From Myotis daubentonii (taxonomy: Eukaryota > Chordata > Mammalia > Chiroptera > Vespertilionidae), in NCBI RefSeq assembly GCF_963259705.1, contig NC_081847.1, positions 89,174,546-89,238,545 on the forward strand: a stretch of 64,000 nucleotides of DNA, given 5' to 3'. The translations under genes were made by a program, and so were the position numbers. Shown here piece by piece: positions 12,050-22,569 of this stretch. Every line of letters begins with the position of its first letter. Position 1 is the first letter of the stretch. Below the pieces are notes generated by a model. The model was not told the DNA's origin. It was given only the letters and a program-made list of their open reading frames with translations, and did not search any database.

Positions 12050-12330
12050 CAGATGTCCATTTCCTTCTCCCAACCTTCTCAACCTCTGGTCTCATAGGGA
12101 GTTCTCTATGACCAGTTGACTGTAGAAGAAGTTGGGCCTGGTTCTACAAACGTTTCTGCAAAATGTACAGGTGCCACACAGTGACTGCACTAGGATAACC
12201 CCCCTCTAGGATGCCCCTGAAAGACAGTGATACAGGGCAGAAATTCCATTTCTCATTTTTCCGAGAAGGAGAAATGACCAGAGTTATGGATATATACTTA
12301 TTTCTGGACTGTGGCTAAAGGGTTTACTGG
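12050..12330 (+). pseudogene. pol: ERVL provirus pol remnant, upstream part (RNase H side)
   Basis: Blocks such as 'agttctctatgaccagttga', 'gggcctggttctacaaacg' and 'ggagaaatgaccagagttat' follow the order of ERVL (class III retrovirus) pol upstream of and into RNase H. The frame is broken by many small changes, so no protein is made. It continues at 12831 after an inserted LTR. Assigned from remembered family pattern, not from a search. Confidence 0.75.
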
Positions 12331-12830
12331 TGCCAGGGCTGACCAGCAGCCCCTGAATGATGGATGAACAGATTACTCAGACACAGTTTGTAAAAGAGAA
12401 AGCTAAGGGGCCCCTGGCTCTAGTGGCCAGGGCTGCCTCGATGGCCTGCCTCGTTAGGCTTTTATTGGAATGTTCGTCTTTAGATACAATCAGTAGGGTG
12501 AGTAATCTTGGGAGGACACATGTGTTTACATTGCACTCTAGGCAAGGGCACCCAGGGATTAAGCATAAGATTCCAGTATTATGCTTAATATGAACTCTTC
12601 CTGCTTATAGAGACAGTGAGGCCAACTCGGGGGTCTGCACGTCCACAGACCTGTTTGGAAAGGTCAAGGAATAATTAGGGGTGCCGCCTTCCACTCCCTA
12701 AGGGGAGACTCCCTAAGTCTCCCCTAAGACGAAATTCCGATAAACAGGGCAGGCGGCCTTCCACATACTTCCCTTTTCTCAGGATATCCTCCTGACAACT
12801 TCCCAACCAAGTCTCTTGTGCTCCCCAACA
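12331..12830 (-). mobile_element. solo LTR (ERV2-like) inserted in ERVL pol
   Basis: On the minus strand it starts TGTTGGGGAG and ends CCCTGGCA, the TG...CA rule, with length exactly 500 bp. An AATAAA polyadenylation signal (plus-strand TTTATT near 12460) separates a long U3 from a short R-U5. ERVL pol resumes on both sides. The flanks (TACTGG and GGTTGG) look like a decayed 6-bp duplication of the ERVL sequence, which favours a betaretrovirus-like ERV. It contains an 11-bp perfect hairpin at 12558-12589. Confidence 0.75.
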
Positions 12831-13760
12831 GGTTGGATAGAAAATCAGTGACAAGGAAGTCAGGGAGGAGAGGTATGTGAATGGGCACCCAGCATAAAGA
12901 TATTTGTGTTCCATGTGAACACTCACAAAGGGTGATCCCAGCAAAAGGGATTTTAATAATAAGGTAGGTAGGGTAATGTGTTTGTGAATGTCAGTGAGCC
13001 TCCTTCCCTAGCCACTTCTGTCACTGACCATTGAGCAGGGGAATAGAAGGCCATGGTGGTAAGAAAGCGAGGTTGTGCATGGCTCAGCAACATGGACTTC
13101 AACTCACCAAGGCCAACCTGGCTACCGCTATTGCTGAGTACTCCAGTCACCTCCCATACTGGCAGTGCATCTGCCAAAACTGCCATCTATGGGCTTACAG
13201 AATACCTACCCATCATCCTGGCATTTACACCGCATTGCCTATGACCAAGGAGATCAATTCACAGCCAGTGAAATGCAGCCATGGCGCATGCTCATGGAAT
13301 TCACTGACTGACCACATTCCTTGTTGGTGGAGTGACCTGTTAAGGATTTAGTTATGGGGCCAACTAGGGTGGAACATCTTGTGGGGCCGGGCAGTGTCCT
13401 CCAGGATACAGCATATGCTCTAAATCAGCATCTAGTACGTGGTACAGTTTCACTTATAATCAGGATTCTCAGAGCCAGAGTCTAGAAACTAGAGGACAGA
13501 CTTAGGTCTCTGCTTCCTGGAGTTTGTAATTTCAAGGGAGTGATGCTTCCACTGAAGGGTAGATCCCATTGAATCGGGAACTGAGACTGCTCTCTGCCCA
13601 CTCCTGGCATCTCATGACATTGAACCAACAGGCAAAAAGGGGATTGTCCCACTGGGTGGGTAAGTTTTTCTGACCTTCAAGGGGAAATGGGTTGCTTCTA
13701 TACAACGAGGGTCAGGAGAAGTATGTCTGGAATGCAGAAATCCTGACCTCTGATCTTTTT
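12831..13760 (+). pseudogene. pol: ERVL provirus pol remnant, RNase H end to integrase
   Basis: Starts with 'gtgacaaggaagtcaggga' and 'tatttgtgttccatgtgaac', then 'caacatggacttcaactcac', 'ctgccaaaactgccatctat' and 'gaccaaggagatcaattcac', the order of ERVL RNase H, zinc-binding and integrase core. Compared with the usual length, the stretch between the HHCC region and the core is shortened. Many frameshifts and stops make it non-functional. Later blocks (to about 13745) match sequence downstream of integrase. Confidence 0.8.
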
Positions 13761-14929
13761 CTTCCTTTTACATTTGAATGAAACTTGCTCTCTTAAAGAT
13801 GATACTTGTATGTTCAGCTTTTTGGGTTTTTTTTTTTTTTTACCATTTATTAAGTGTACAGTTTGCTAAATATAGGACTTCATTCATTTTGCAGTGATTA
13901 AATGAATAATGAACAAGGAATGTAGAGTCAGAACTTACTTACTCAGCACAGTGGAATGAATCAGGATTTGTTTCCCTAAAATTCCAATTTCTTAATTTTT
14001 CCTTATAACTGGCAATATATTTCCAGAACAATATGCTGAAATGATCCACGGGCAGTCACTCCCTATCATGGTGGTTTTAATTCTGTACACATTCTTTTAC
14101 ATTTTTTGAAATCCTTTCTTGTTGCCCTCAATGCTCCTTTCCTTTTCTCTGCCTTAGCAGTGTGGTTGCTGAACAAATTGCTTCAGGCTTTTAAAGTGAA
14201 TAGACAATACTGCTTTTTGTCATGTTTAACTTTGGGGACTTAGAGGGAAGCCGCTCACAAAGTTGTGGGAGAAATCATCCACTCCCCATATGTTGCTGGC
14301 ACTGATAACGTGTAAAATCTATGGAGTAATCAAACTTGCGTAACTATTAAGAACATGGCATTTGAAAGCTGAGGTTTTGTTTTATGCCCTCTTACATTTT
14401 TTCTTACCAGTTATTTCACCCTAGCTGGTACCATAACTAGATCCTTACCATCACATATCTTTCATTATCTTGGAAAATATTGTAGAATAATGGGAAAGTA
14501 GAAGAATTAAATGGATATGGCGAGAGTGAGTTGACAAATTTGAATCCAGTTCAGTTTTTAAAAAATGCATAATATAAATCAACCTGGATTGATTGGTAAC
14601 TAAATCATAAGGAAATAAAGACTACTCGTTTTTATGTGGATAGAAATGTTGATAGAACTTTTATGGACTTCAGTCTTAAGATTGAATAGTATTCTGTTAT
14701 TTATACCTAATCATATCTTTTAAAGGTATTTAAGGAAAAACTCTGACTCAAGTCCTACAGCTAATTATTTCTATTCCTGTTTTGAAGAGGAGAGACAACT
14801 AAGTTCACCCCACTTCCACTACCTACACTGTGTCCACAGATCAGAGTGGTACCAAGCCCCCCAAAGTGATCTTGGAGATACCTGTGCATCTCTTTTCTCA
14901 GATTCTTTTTTTCCCAGGAGTCATTCAAT
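13761..14929. other. unassigned AT-rich sequence
   Basis: Contains a T-run near 13825-13841; otherwise nothing I can name. Confidence 0.4.
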
Positions 14930-16015
14930 TATCAATCCAACAAATATTTATTGAACAGTTAACTGTAGGGTTTTGGGAAACCAATGGTTAAAAAAATAGT
15001 TCATATTCCTGCTCTTACAGTGCTTACGTTCTAGTGGGAGTAGTCAGACAATGAACAAAAATGTTTAAGGATTAATGCAGATGCTAATATACAATGATAA
15101 GCTATTAATACAGATGCTATTATATGATGAAAGGGATGAAGAATGTTGACATAATTTATTTTAAAATACAGTTTAAAGTATCCCTTGCCCAATGGCTCAG
15201 TTGGTTGGAGCATCGTCCCGTGCACCTAAAGGTATTTTAAAATGTATTTTAAAATACAATTTAAAGAGTGGTTAGGAAAGTCCTCACCGAGAAGGAGACA
15301 TCTAGAAAGATCCGGGAAAATGAGAGAGCAAGTCAAGTGGGTATTTGGAGGAAGAACATCAACAGGGACAAAGGCCCTGAGTTGGGAGAAGTTCTGATTG
15401 GAGTGAGGAATTGCAAGAAAGCCAATATGTCTACCATGATGTGAAAAGTGGGGAATATTAGGAGATGAAGTCAGAGATGTAGCTAGGCCATGTTGGGGGT
15501 GGGATGGGGAATATAAAGAGAATCGGGTCAAGTGGGACATTGTGAGTGACTGTAAGGCTCTCTGAGTAAGGGGAGGACATGGGGTAGAGGAGTAACACTG
15601 AATGAGATTCATCAGGCTGCTTATTGAGAATTGCCTGCAGGGGGTAGTGTAGGGCAGAGCAAGGAGACCAATTAGAAGGCTATTGCAGTAACCCAGAGGA
15701 GAGATTCTGGTGTATTGGACTGGGTGCGGGTAGCAATCACCATCAGTGTGGTGAGCATTGACCACTATTACAGATGTCGCCCTTTTCCTCACCTCTACAC
15801 ATCCCCCTCCCCATGTAACATTGAGAGATGTGCCACATGTTGGGTATGATGGGACAAAAGAAATCAAAGATGTCTCCAAGGGCTTTGAGTTACAACGGGA
15901 GGAACAGAATTGTCTGGGACTGAAAAGTACAAAACTGAAGGTGGAATAAGTCTGCTGGGATAAAGAAGAGCTCAGTTTTAAACATATGGTGAGTTTGAGA
16001 TCTGGAGTAGGCAAT
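14930..16015 (+). repeat. ancient mammalian interspersed repeat, family not named (long copy)
   Basis: Same family as 3195-3745: 'caacaaatatttattgaac', 'gtgcttacgttctagtggga', 'caaaggccctgagttgggag', 'gagatgaagtcagagatgta', 'ccaattagaaggctattgca'. A 262-residue minus-strand open frame spans 15226-16014, the longest in the window. It lies wholly in this repeat, is rich in Ser, Pro and Thr, and shows no domain, so I treat it as chance. A SINE fragment is inserted at about 15181-15245. Confidence 0.6.
15181..15234 (+). mobile_element. Ves SINE, only the tRNA-like head
   Basis: 'aatggctcagttggttggag' followed by 'catcgtcccgtgcacc' is the first part of a Ves SINE; body and tail are missing. A duplication of about 21 bp with one mismatch flanks it (15158-15178 and 15246-15266), so the short form appears to be how it integrated. 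Confidence 0.8.
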
Positions 16016-16389
16016 TGGATTTACAAATCTGGCATTTAAGGAAAGGGTTTGAACGGAAGGTAAACATTTAGAAGCTTTCAGTGTACATTGTACTAAATGC
16101 CATGAGACTGGATGGCATCAGGGGGTGGAGGTGTTGGTGGGTATAGATAGAAAAGGTATGATTGACAGTTCAGTCGATAAATTCACCTCCTTAAAAGTAA
16201 ACAACATTCCTAATGAGAGGGGTATGGACTTACTCTAGAACCCTCATCAGAATGAACTAACGGGACCTCAGAATCATCCCCACTGGTGGGTTGGTAACCT
16301 GCAGGACTGGTAGGTTACCTACCGACAGAGTGAAATTCCTCAGTGAGGAGCTACATCAAGCACAGATCAGGCATATCCCCCTCCGCAAG
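16016..16389. other. unassigned sequence upstream of minisatellite
   Basis: No gene. A small inverted repeat, GGTAACCT...AGGTTACC, lies near 16291-16317. Confidence 0.4.
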
Positions 16390-16963
16390 GTGAGACCAGG
16401 AATATACATGCATGCCCGCCTACAGCCCCTAGGGTCCTCCATATCCTCTCCACTGTGAGACCAGGAATATACATGCATGCCCTCCTACAGTCCCTAGGGT
16501 CCTCCATATCCTCTCCACTGTGAGACCAGGAATATACATGCATGCCCTCCTACAGTCCCTAGGGTCCTCCATATCCTCTCCACTGTGAGACCAGGAATAT
16601 ACATGCATGCCCTCCTACAGTCCCTAGGGTCCTCCATATCCTCTCTCCACTGTGAGACCAGGAATATACATGCATGCCCGCCTACAGCCCCTAGGGTCCT
16701 CCATATCCTCTCCACTGTGAGACCAGGAATATACATGCATGCCCACCTACAGTCCCTAGGGTCCTCCATATCCTCTCTCCACTGTGAGACCAGGAATATA
16801 CATGCATGCCCTCCTACAGTCCCTAGGGTCCTCCATATCCTCTCTCCACTGTGAGACCAGGAATATACATGCATGCCCGCCTATAGCCCCTAGGGTCCTC
16901 CATATCCTCTCTCCACTGTGAGACCAGGAATATACATGCATGCCCTCCTACAGTCCCTAGGGT
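16390..16963. repeat. minisatellite, 65/67-bp unit, about 8.7 copies
   Basis: Units start GTGAGACCAGGAATATACAT at 16390, 16455, 16520, 16585, 16652, 16717, 16784, 16851 and 16918. Spacing is 65 or 67, the difference being one extra CT in 'atcctct(ct)ccact'. Each unit carries ATGCATGCC. Variants (cccgcct/ccctcct/cccacct; cagtccc/cagcccc) are shared between non-adjacent units, as expected from unequal exchange. Open frames on both strands (up to 126 residues) merely repeat the unit and are not genes. Confidence 0.97.
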
Positions 16964-18089
16964 TCTACTTATAATTTTTGTGATGCTAAATGCTTGGATA
17001 AAAAGAGTATGAACAAGTACAGGAAAGTCTAAATCCACAGAGAGAAAAACAACATTTTTCCAACACAGTGTCAATGTCTGTAGTCTTAAATTATGACTAT
17101 CCAGAATATTTATTGTCTCAGATTATGCTACATTGAGCGTCTTCCTCAATCAAAATGTGTAACTGTTGCCTTATCTTTTCAAAATGGAAAGGCCCATGGG
17201 GGCAGTTCCCCAACAAAATAAGACAGCTTCTTCCAGAGGCAGGTTTAAGGTCTTCTTAGGAGGCTGAAGTTTGAACGTTGTTTAGACTGTTCCAGCTGCT
17301 TAGAGTCCTATTACATCAGTTTATACACATGGGAATAAATAGATTTGTACAAACACACACATACACTTCTAAGAAGTAGTTGAGTGAAGTGTCTCATTAG
17401 AATTAACACATTTTAGAGTGTACCCTTAAATTATACCTATGGGTAGTGATAAATGATATTAGAATTTATGGAAAACTTCCCTTATTTTATAAAAATTTCT
17501 CTTGGATAAGTCTAGTAAGGAATGATTTTGAAATACTGTATTATCAGCAAAATTTTTAAATTCTAAAATAAGATAATTAGGAGTAGATAACAGCTGCACA
17601 AACTTGATAAGCAGTAAAAATGGTTAGAATATTTTTACAGCAATTATGCAAATAGTTGGGGGTCTGAACTAAGGGCAGCAGAGAAGGGGGCCTATCGGTC
17701 AGTTCGGAAAGCACATTAGCTGTGAACCAATGCAGCAGTTCTATTCTGGAATCGGCAATTATGGCATTAAAATGCTCAGTGAAAATTCAGAATGTAAGAA
17801 AGGCTTGGCGCCTTGCCCATGAGGTACTCACGATTGTCCAAACCTCTACATGCTCTCTTTTGACGCTGTAACTAAATATGGCTGTGCGCATGGAGAGCAT
17901 TCACAGGGTGCCCGTGTAAGACAATGCAAGCAAAGGGGAAGTGAACAAAATGACACTATTTTCTGCGGGAAGACATGACATAAGATGTATGACATAGTCA
18001 TCAATTTGCTGGAAAAGTCCTTTGTCAAAAATAAAACCACTTTATAGTAGGAAAGAACCCTGCATGTCAGACCCAAACAAGCATGGGGT
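16964..18089. other. unassigned AT-rich sequence
   Basis: No gene or named repeat recognised. Confidence 0.4.
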
Positions 18090-18260
18090 AAAATCTTGGC
18101 TCTCCTGTTCCCTGGAATGATTCGGGGAAAGTAACTTAATATCCCCTAGTTTCTTCAGCCGTAAATGGGGATAAAATACAGCCCTTCGTGAGCTATCATA
18201 AAGATTAGATGGAGGTACATAGTGTAAGGAAACACCTAGCAACATGTCTGGCAGAGAGCA
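18090..18260 (+). repeat. MIR SINE fragment
   Basis: 'ttggctctcctgttccctgg', 'gaaagtaacttaatatcccc', 'ttcagccgtaaatggggata', 'acctagcaacatgtctggca' follow the plus-strand MIR order. Confidence 0.65.
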
Positions 18261-18329
18261 ATGATAGAAATGATGAGCTAGTCAAGCCTGCTCGAGGCAT
18301 TGACACCCGTCCTGACGGCACTGGACTGG

Positions 18330-18515
18330 GGTTAAGAGCATGATTTCTGAAGCCACATTGCCTGGATTCAAATTCTAGCTGTGCCACTTGCTAGCTGTGG
18401 GACCGCGGTCTAGTTATTTAAATTCTCTTTTTTGTCACATGTTAACCCAGGATTGTCCATAGGTGTTGAGGATTATATTACTTAACATGTGTGAATGTTT
18501 AGGATAGTTCCAGAA
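18330..18515 (+). repeat. MIR SINE
   Basis: 'ggttaagagcatgatttctg' then 'gcctggattcaaattctagc' and 'gccacttgctagctgtggga' are the tRNA-like head and core of MIR in plus orientation, one of the better kept MIRs here. Confidence 0.8.
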
Positions 18516-18529
18516 ACTATTCTTTTTTG

Positions 18530-18578
18530 CCTCTTCCTTTCCCCCTTTCCTTTCCCCTTTCTCCTCCTCCTCCTTCTC
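18530..18578 (+). repeat. 49-bp homopyrimidine tract
   Basis: Only C and T from 18530 to 18578, including a mirror-symmetric CCCTTTCCTTTCCC core, a sequence type able to form intramolecular triplex DNA under supercoiling. Confidence 0.9.
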
Positions 18579-18768
18579 ATGATTGGTATGATTTGAGGGC
18601 AATACTTTCAATGTTCCTGGTAAGTTGTAAGTATGGAGAGTGAATCAGTGCAAACAATGCACCAATACTGGTCTCAGTTGTGTGGCTAGTCCTCCTGCCT
18701 TTCCATTCCATATGGAGTCCCTGGAGCACTGCCTAAGGAGGCGTCCGTGTGCTAATCTCCAGCTAGAG

Positions 18769-18982
18769 CAGCCGTGGGCAAACTACGGCCCGCGGGCCGG
18801 ATCCGGCCTGTTTGAAATGAATAAAACTAAAAAAAAAAAAGACCGTACCCTTTTATGTAATGATGTTTACTTTGAATTTATATTAGCTCACACAAACACT
18901 CCATCCATGCTTTTGTTCCGGCCCTCCGGTCCAGTTTAAGAACCCACTGTGGCCCTCGAGTCAAAGAGTTTGCCCACCCCTG
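18769..18982. mobile_element. non-autonomous hAT transposon
   Basis: Ends CAGCCGTGGGCAAACT and 'gtttgcccacccctg' form inverted termini. Flanks AGCTAGAG (18761-18768) and GTCTAGAG (18983-18990) agree at 6 of 8 positions, a decayed hAT duplication. No transposase. It is a different family from the copy at 4678-4854, although both have a CGGCCCGCGGGCC block near one end. Confidence 0.85.
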
Positions 18983-19049
18983 GTCTAGAGTCTACTTGCT
19001 CTGATACAAAACACGTGGCAATTACCTATAGTGATATCTGCATGATAAT

Positions 19050-19255
19050 AATAATAAGTAATATTTGAATATTATGTGCTGAACACTGGGCTCAATGCTT
19101 TATGTTCATTATCTAAAGTAACTTTCAATGGGTAGGTAATACTAGTATCTCCATTTTATAGATGTGGCCACTGTGGCTCAGAAAGGTTAAGAAATGTTCC
19201 TTGGTTACCCAACTATAAAATAGTGGAGCCAGGATTTGAAACCTTGAAATTCAGT
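19050..19255 (-). repeat. MIR SINE
   Basis: Reverse-oriented MIR: 'tatgtgctgaacactgggct', 'tctccattttatagatgtgg', 'ctcagaaaggttaagaaatg', 'gagccaggatttgaaacc'. Confidence 0.8.
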
Positions 19256-19529
19256 TCCAAAGATGGCACAATTTACCATGATAGTATACTGTGAGTAGGT
19301 GATCCATAAACATTTATAGAATACGTTGAAGTGACTTGACATTTCCATTTAGTTGTTTGAGAATCCTTTTATCATGATAAATTCCTACTCTGAATGAACT
19401 CATTACTGTTAATAATAAATGCACATAAGTGGGTAAGTTGGTAGTAAAAATGGAAAGAGAGGTAGAAAATTGTCAGGTCAAGACATTTCTCTAAGGGAGT
19501 GTTTTTGCTCAGAAGATACGCATGTTAAG

Positions 19530-20175
19530 GAGTGGTAAATGCATGATAAACATAAAAATATGCTCAATGTCACAAGTAATTGGGGCTTCAGTGGATCCCC
19601 ATTAACACAGCACTGAAATATAATCAGATTCACACAATTTGTAAGGGACTGATCATGCCAATGTTGGCAAAGATGTGAGAAACTGACCACTACCATACAC
19701 TGCTGATTAACGTTACAAATCAGTACTTTGGAGAACAATTTGACGCTACCTAGTAAATCTGAAAAATGCATACACATTACCATTTTGCAGTTAAACTCAT
19801 AAACTAGACAAACCCTGGTACATATGCATTAAGAAGGAAATCTGTGGATGCCCCCACAGCATTCTTGTGTGTGTTGAGGCAACAATTTTTTAAAAGTTCA
19901 AATTTCCATGGATAGGGGAATGGATAGATATATTGTGGTGGTATGTGTATATGACAGAATGTTCATACAGTATTTAAAAGGAATGAATTCAATGTCAAAA
20001 GAAAAAAGCAAGTTTCAGAATATTAAATACAGTATGATATTATTTTATTGATATAAAATTTAAAAAGTAATCAAGATGTGTATATTATTAATGGATACAG
20101 ATGTGGGGGTAAACATATAAAATCATAAACTATTTATATAGAAAATCTGTCATAGTGTTTATCTTGTTGTAGGAG
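19530..20175 (+). mobile_element. old L1 3' region, sense
   Basis: 'gccaatgttggcaaagatgt', 'cactttggagaacaattt', 'ggaatggatagatatattgt' and 'aaggaatgaattcaatg' are in the order of the end of an old mammalian L1. No intact ORF2 is present. Confidence 0.7.
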
Positions 20176-20954
20176 AAAAGGTGTTTAGAGCAGAACTGCT
20201 GAGAAAAATAGAGGAAACAACATTTCCTCCAAAATTTTATTTCTCACAACAAACTAACAATAACAAAAAATATCTGAGGCAAATATAAAAATAAATCAAC
20301 ATATGCTGTTTGGGGATGATGGATTTTTACCTTTGTACTTTGCTATTTTATTTATGCTTTTCAAAATACATAAGAGCAAAAATAACAGTAAAAGAGAGAA
20401 CTTGTGCATAATTTTAATAATTACTTTATGAAGTGAAATCTTACTCTAAGTATAACAATTTAAATAGATTATAGACTATTTCTAGTTTGGCTTTGAAGGG
20501 TAAATGGATTTTATACTGAAAATTGGGAAATTTCCTCTTTCTTTACAAAAAGGAGTTTTTATCTCTTTGGGGGTGACTTAGGGGTGGCCTCTCCTGTGTG
20601 GGAAGAATGGAACAGATCTGTCGTTTCCCATCCTGACTGGTTTTCAGAGTAGCCTGGTGAGTCCTTTGAGAAACAACAAGTAGGAGCCACAGCCCAGGTG
20701 TATGCACCACGTTCCCTGTGGGTGGAGCCCAGAGATTTGTCCCCTTCATTTCTGCAGTTTCTGAAAGCTCCCAGGGGTGTCTGGTAATTAGCCTGGTTTG
20801 AAAGTCTACCTGCAGATGTCTTCTCAAGTTCCCTTTCTCCTGATTATTTTTTAAAGATTAGTTAGTTTAATATAAGAATGGAGTGTAGTTGTCACTCAGA
20901 GAGAAACGGGAAGATGGCAATAGAAAAGGTTTCCAGTTTATAAGTGGGCATATC
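20176..20954. other. unassigned sequence
   Basis: AT-rich, no gene seen; a 94-residue minus frame (20543-20827) has no recognisable motif. Confidence 0.4.
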
Positions 20955-21831
20955 TTGTAGCAGTGACAGTAGGCACTTCCGTCCATCCCTCATCAATCAG
21001 TCCAGGCTTAAAAAGGCCCCCGGTGCTTACAGAGCAGATACCGTCCGTGCCCTCTTGTCATAGGCAGTGAGGCCTGAGCAGAGTGGGAACGATAAGCCAG
21101 GTACTGGAGGTCACCAGAGCGGAAAGCCCTGGGCCGAGCTATGGGCAAAACTGGAGTAGGACCCCCAACCCCCACTGCCCAGGGTGACCTTTCCTCCCCT
21201 GGCACATCGCTAGTCATGTGGTAGACCCCCTTAGAGAGTAGACCCCCTCAGAGGGTAACACCCAGGCCTCAGCTGTGTGTCAGCTCCAGGCCCAGCAGCA
21301 AGGCCAGGCAGGGTCGGCACTGTGGCTGACATCAGGACCTGCATTGACCAATGACGCCCCGTCTTGGTGTTGACCAATCAGTGGAGACCATGACCCTGGA
21401 CACACCAGGAAAGCTGATGAATATCCTATTGAGATCCTCCCCTAGGGATTGTGGTAGGGTCTCCACCTTTGGGAAGTGAATAGAAACCCTCAAGACAAAG
21501 GACTCCTCTACCCTTCCTTTCTCTTGAGCATGCCCCCGACTTTCTGCCTTTGCCCAGGCTCTTCTTTCTCTGGAGCATACCCATGCTTCTCTCCCTCTCC
21601 TTCCCTCAGGCATGTTCTCTCTGCTTTGCTTTATGCTAAGTTTGCCTCTGTAACCCCTTTCCTGAGCCCATGCAGCCCAGCTGGCTCACCTTTTCTACCT
21701 CTGTGACTTTGTAAATAAACTTCCTTTTATAATTTGACTTCCTCAGCCCTGAATTCTTTCTTTGCCAAATTTAAGTCCTGAGGTTGCTGAACAAAGGTCC
21801 AGTATATTCTGCTGCCGTTTTGTCGCTAACA
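20955..21831 (+). mobile_element. retroviral solo LTR (ERV1-like)
   Basis: Two CCAAT boxes in a repeated TTGACCAAT context (about 21349 and 21374), a pyrimidine-rich stretch, AATAAA at 21714-21719, then about 110 bp ending 'gtcgctaaca' look like U3, R and U5 of a gammaretrovirus-type LTR in plus orientation. The right end is fairly clear. The left end could be TGTAGCAG at 20955 or TGTGGTAG at 21217. No primer-binding site follows, so it is solo. Confidence 0.65.
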
Positions 21832-22376
21832 CTCTCTATATAAAAAAGTCCAGAATACTTTTATTGCTTGTAGTCACTTTGTCATTTCTTCCTAAGTCTT
21901 CAAGAATGCTACAGACAGTTGAGTATCTGTAAGAGTATTACAATTTGGGGTGCCAGGAAAAGAAACATCGTTGCAGTTTGATTTGTAGGAAGCTCCTTGT
22001 CCGTACAAAACATAACTAGCAAGAACTGATCTTTGATTCTGAATTGCAGTGTTTTTTGTGCTTTACTTACAGGTGACTATAACCTCCATTCGTACCACAA
22101 AATAAGTGCAGGATAATGATGTGTGCCTGTGAGGTATTTTCCTTTTGAGAGAGGCCTCTCTGTAAACCCTCTTGTGGGTTATTGCAGGAGCTACATGTCT
22201 TACAGGACTTGAGACCATAAATGTATGGGTCATAAAGGGAGTGCCTCCTGGCAGTTCCTCCTCTGCATCTGCCTCACAGGGCTTCTCTGAGGGCTTGGAA
22301 GAGGGAAGACAGCGGAGGAGAAAATAGAGAAGCAGTTTCCTTATGGAAGGAAGCATCTTGTATTCCCTAGTTTTTA
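21832..22376. other. unassigned sequence
   Basis: No gene recognised; a 97-residue minus frame (22063-22356) has no domain pattern. Confidence 0.4.
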
Positions 22377-22555
22377 TTTGTTAAAATCTTTATTGTTGAA
22401 AGTATTACATATTTTCCCCCTCACTGACCTCTTCTAGCCTGACCTCCCCCCACCACCCAAGTCCCTCACCCCCCTATTGTCTGTGTCCATGGGTTATGTA
22501 TATATGCATACAAGTTCCTTGGTTGATCACTTCCCACCCACCTTCCCTCTGAGTG
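22377..22555 (-). mobile_element. 5'-truncated bat L1 3' end
   Basis: 'atctttattgttgaaagtat' to 'tgtccatgggttatgtatat' recurs at 40770-40912. In both it begins with T-rich sequence, as an antisense L1 tail would. Target duplication TTCCCTAGTTTTTA / TTTCCTAGTTTTTA flanks the copy (about 22363-22376 and 22556-22569). Confidence 0.7.
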
Positions 22556-22569
22556 TTTCCTAGTTTTTA

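Noticed and set aside
12357..12593. Short retroviral or cellular reading frame
   Set aside because: It lies antisense in a solo LTR.
15226..16014. 262-residue open frame on the minus strand, the longest in the window
   Set aside because: It lies entirely in a copy of an ancient dispersed repeat (also at 3195-3745), is biased to Ser/Thr/Pro, and has no recognisable domain or splice context.
16494..16874. Repetitive 126-residue frame, possible repeat protein
   Set aside because: It is the translation of the minisatellite; units of 65 and 67 bp shift the frame, and frames are equally open on the other strand.
16390..16963. CRISPR-like array
   Set aside because: Units are directly adjacent with no unique spacers, and the context is eukaryotic.
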